Of a stretch of DNA of 5,331 bases, positions 5,316 to 5,331 are shown piece after piece. Each line of letters opens with the position of its first letter. Positions within the stretch are counted from its first letter, which is position 1. Origin of the DNA: Cytophagaceae bacterium (lineage in GTDB: Bacteria; Bacteroidota; Bacteroidia; Cytophagales; Flexibacteraceae); NCBI GenBank assembly GCA_947464365.1, contig CANHWS010000237.1, positions 1 through 5,331 of the forward strand, read 5' to 3'. The notes below the pieces were generated by a model that did not search any database, was not told the origin of the DNA, and was given only the letters and a program-made list of their open reading frames with translations. A program made the position numbers and the translations under genes.

Positions 5316-5331
5316 CAATAAGTTCAGACAA

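Noticed and set aside
1..5331. CRISPR array, insertion sequence ends, attachment sites
   Set aside because: No regularly spaced repeats, transposase or integrase sequence, or terminal inverted repeats were seen on either strand.

Overview
The window looks like chromosomal or accessory DNA from a member of the Bacteroidota. Three points support this: a type IX secretion (T9SS) C-terminal sorting domain at the end of the first gene, start codons without Shine-Dalgarno sequences, and a good match to the Bacteroidota promoter (TAnnTTTG with an upstream TTG element) before the last gene. The GC content is moderate. Genus and species cannot be read from the sequence.

Layout. (1) Bases 2-613, + strand: the last 203 codons of a secreted or surface protein with a beta-sandwich repeat and a T9SS type A sorting tail. 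(2) Bases 637-672: a strong symmetric hairpin in the gap between convergent genes, probably a bidirectional terminator. (3) Bases 836-4207, - strand: a two-gene operon with a 21-bp gap. The first gene encodes a 793-aa superfamily 1B (UPF1/DNA2-like, COG1112-type) helicase with all main motifs. The second encodes a 322-aa protein that I do not recognise, with a probable N-terminal winged helix and a His/Cys-rich centre. (4) Bases 4208-4418: a 211-bp divergent control region with overlapping inverted repeats and a Bacteroidota-type promoter. (5) Bases 4419-5315, + strand: a 298-aa one-piece regulator built like the AAA+ core and Fis-type DNA-binding end of an NtrC-family activator. It lacks a receiver domain and the GAFTGA sigma-54 contact loop, and several catalytic positions are changed.

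Working model (inference). The T9SS gene is an unrelated neighbour. The helicase, its small partner and the divergently transcribed AAA+/Fis protein form a compact three-gene unit in which the AAA+ protein may control the shared intergenic region. An SF1B helicase with an orphan partner and a dedicated divergent regulator is the kind of layout found in accessory nucleic-acid-processing or anti-phage modules. No nuclease or effector domain can be identified with confidence, so a defence role is only a hypothesis. The most novel parts are the degenerate NtrC-like regulator, the orphan 322-aa protein, and two unassigned helicase segments (the N-terminal ~250 aa and a ~115-residue stretch between motif III and the Q-x-R motif).
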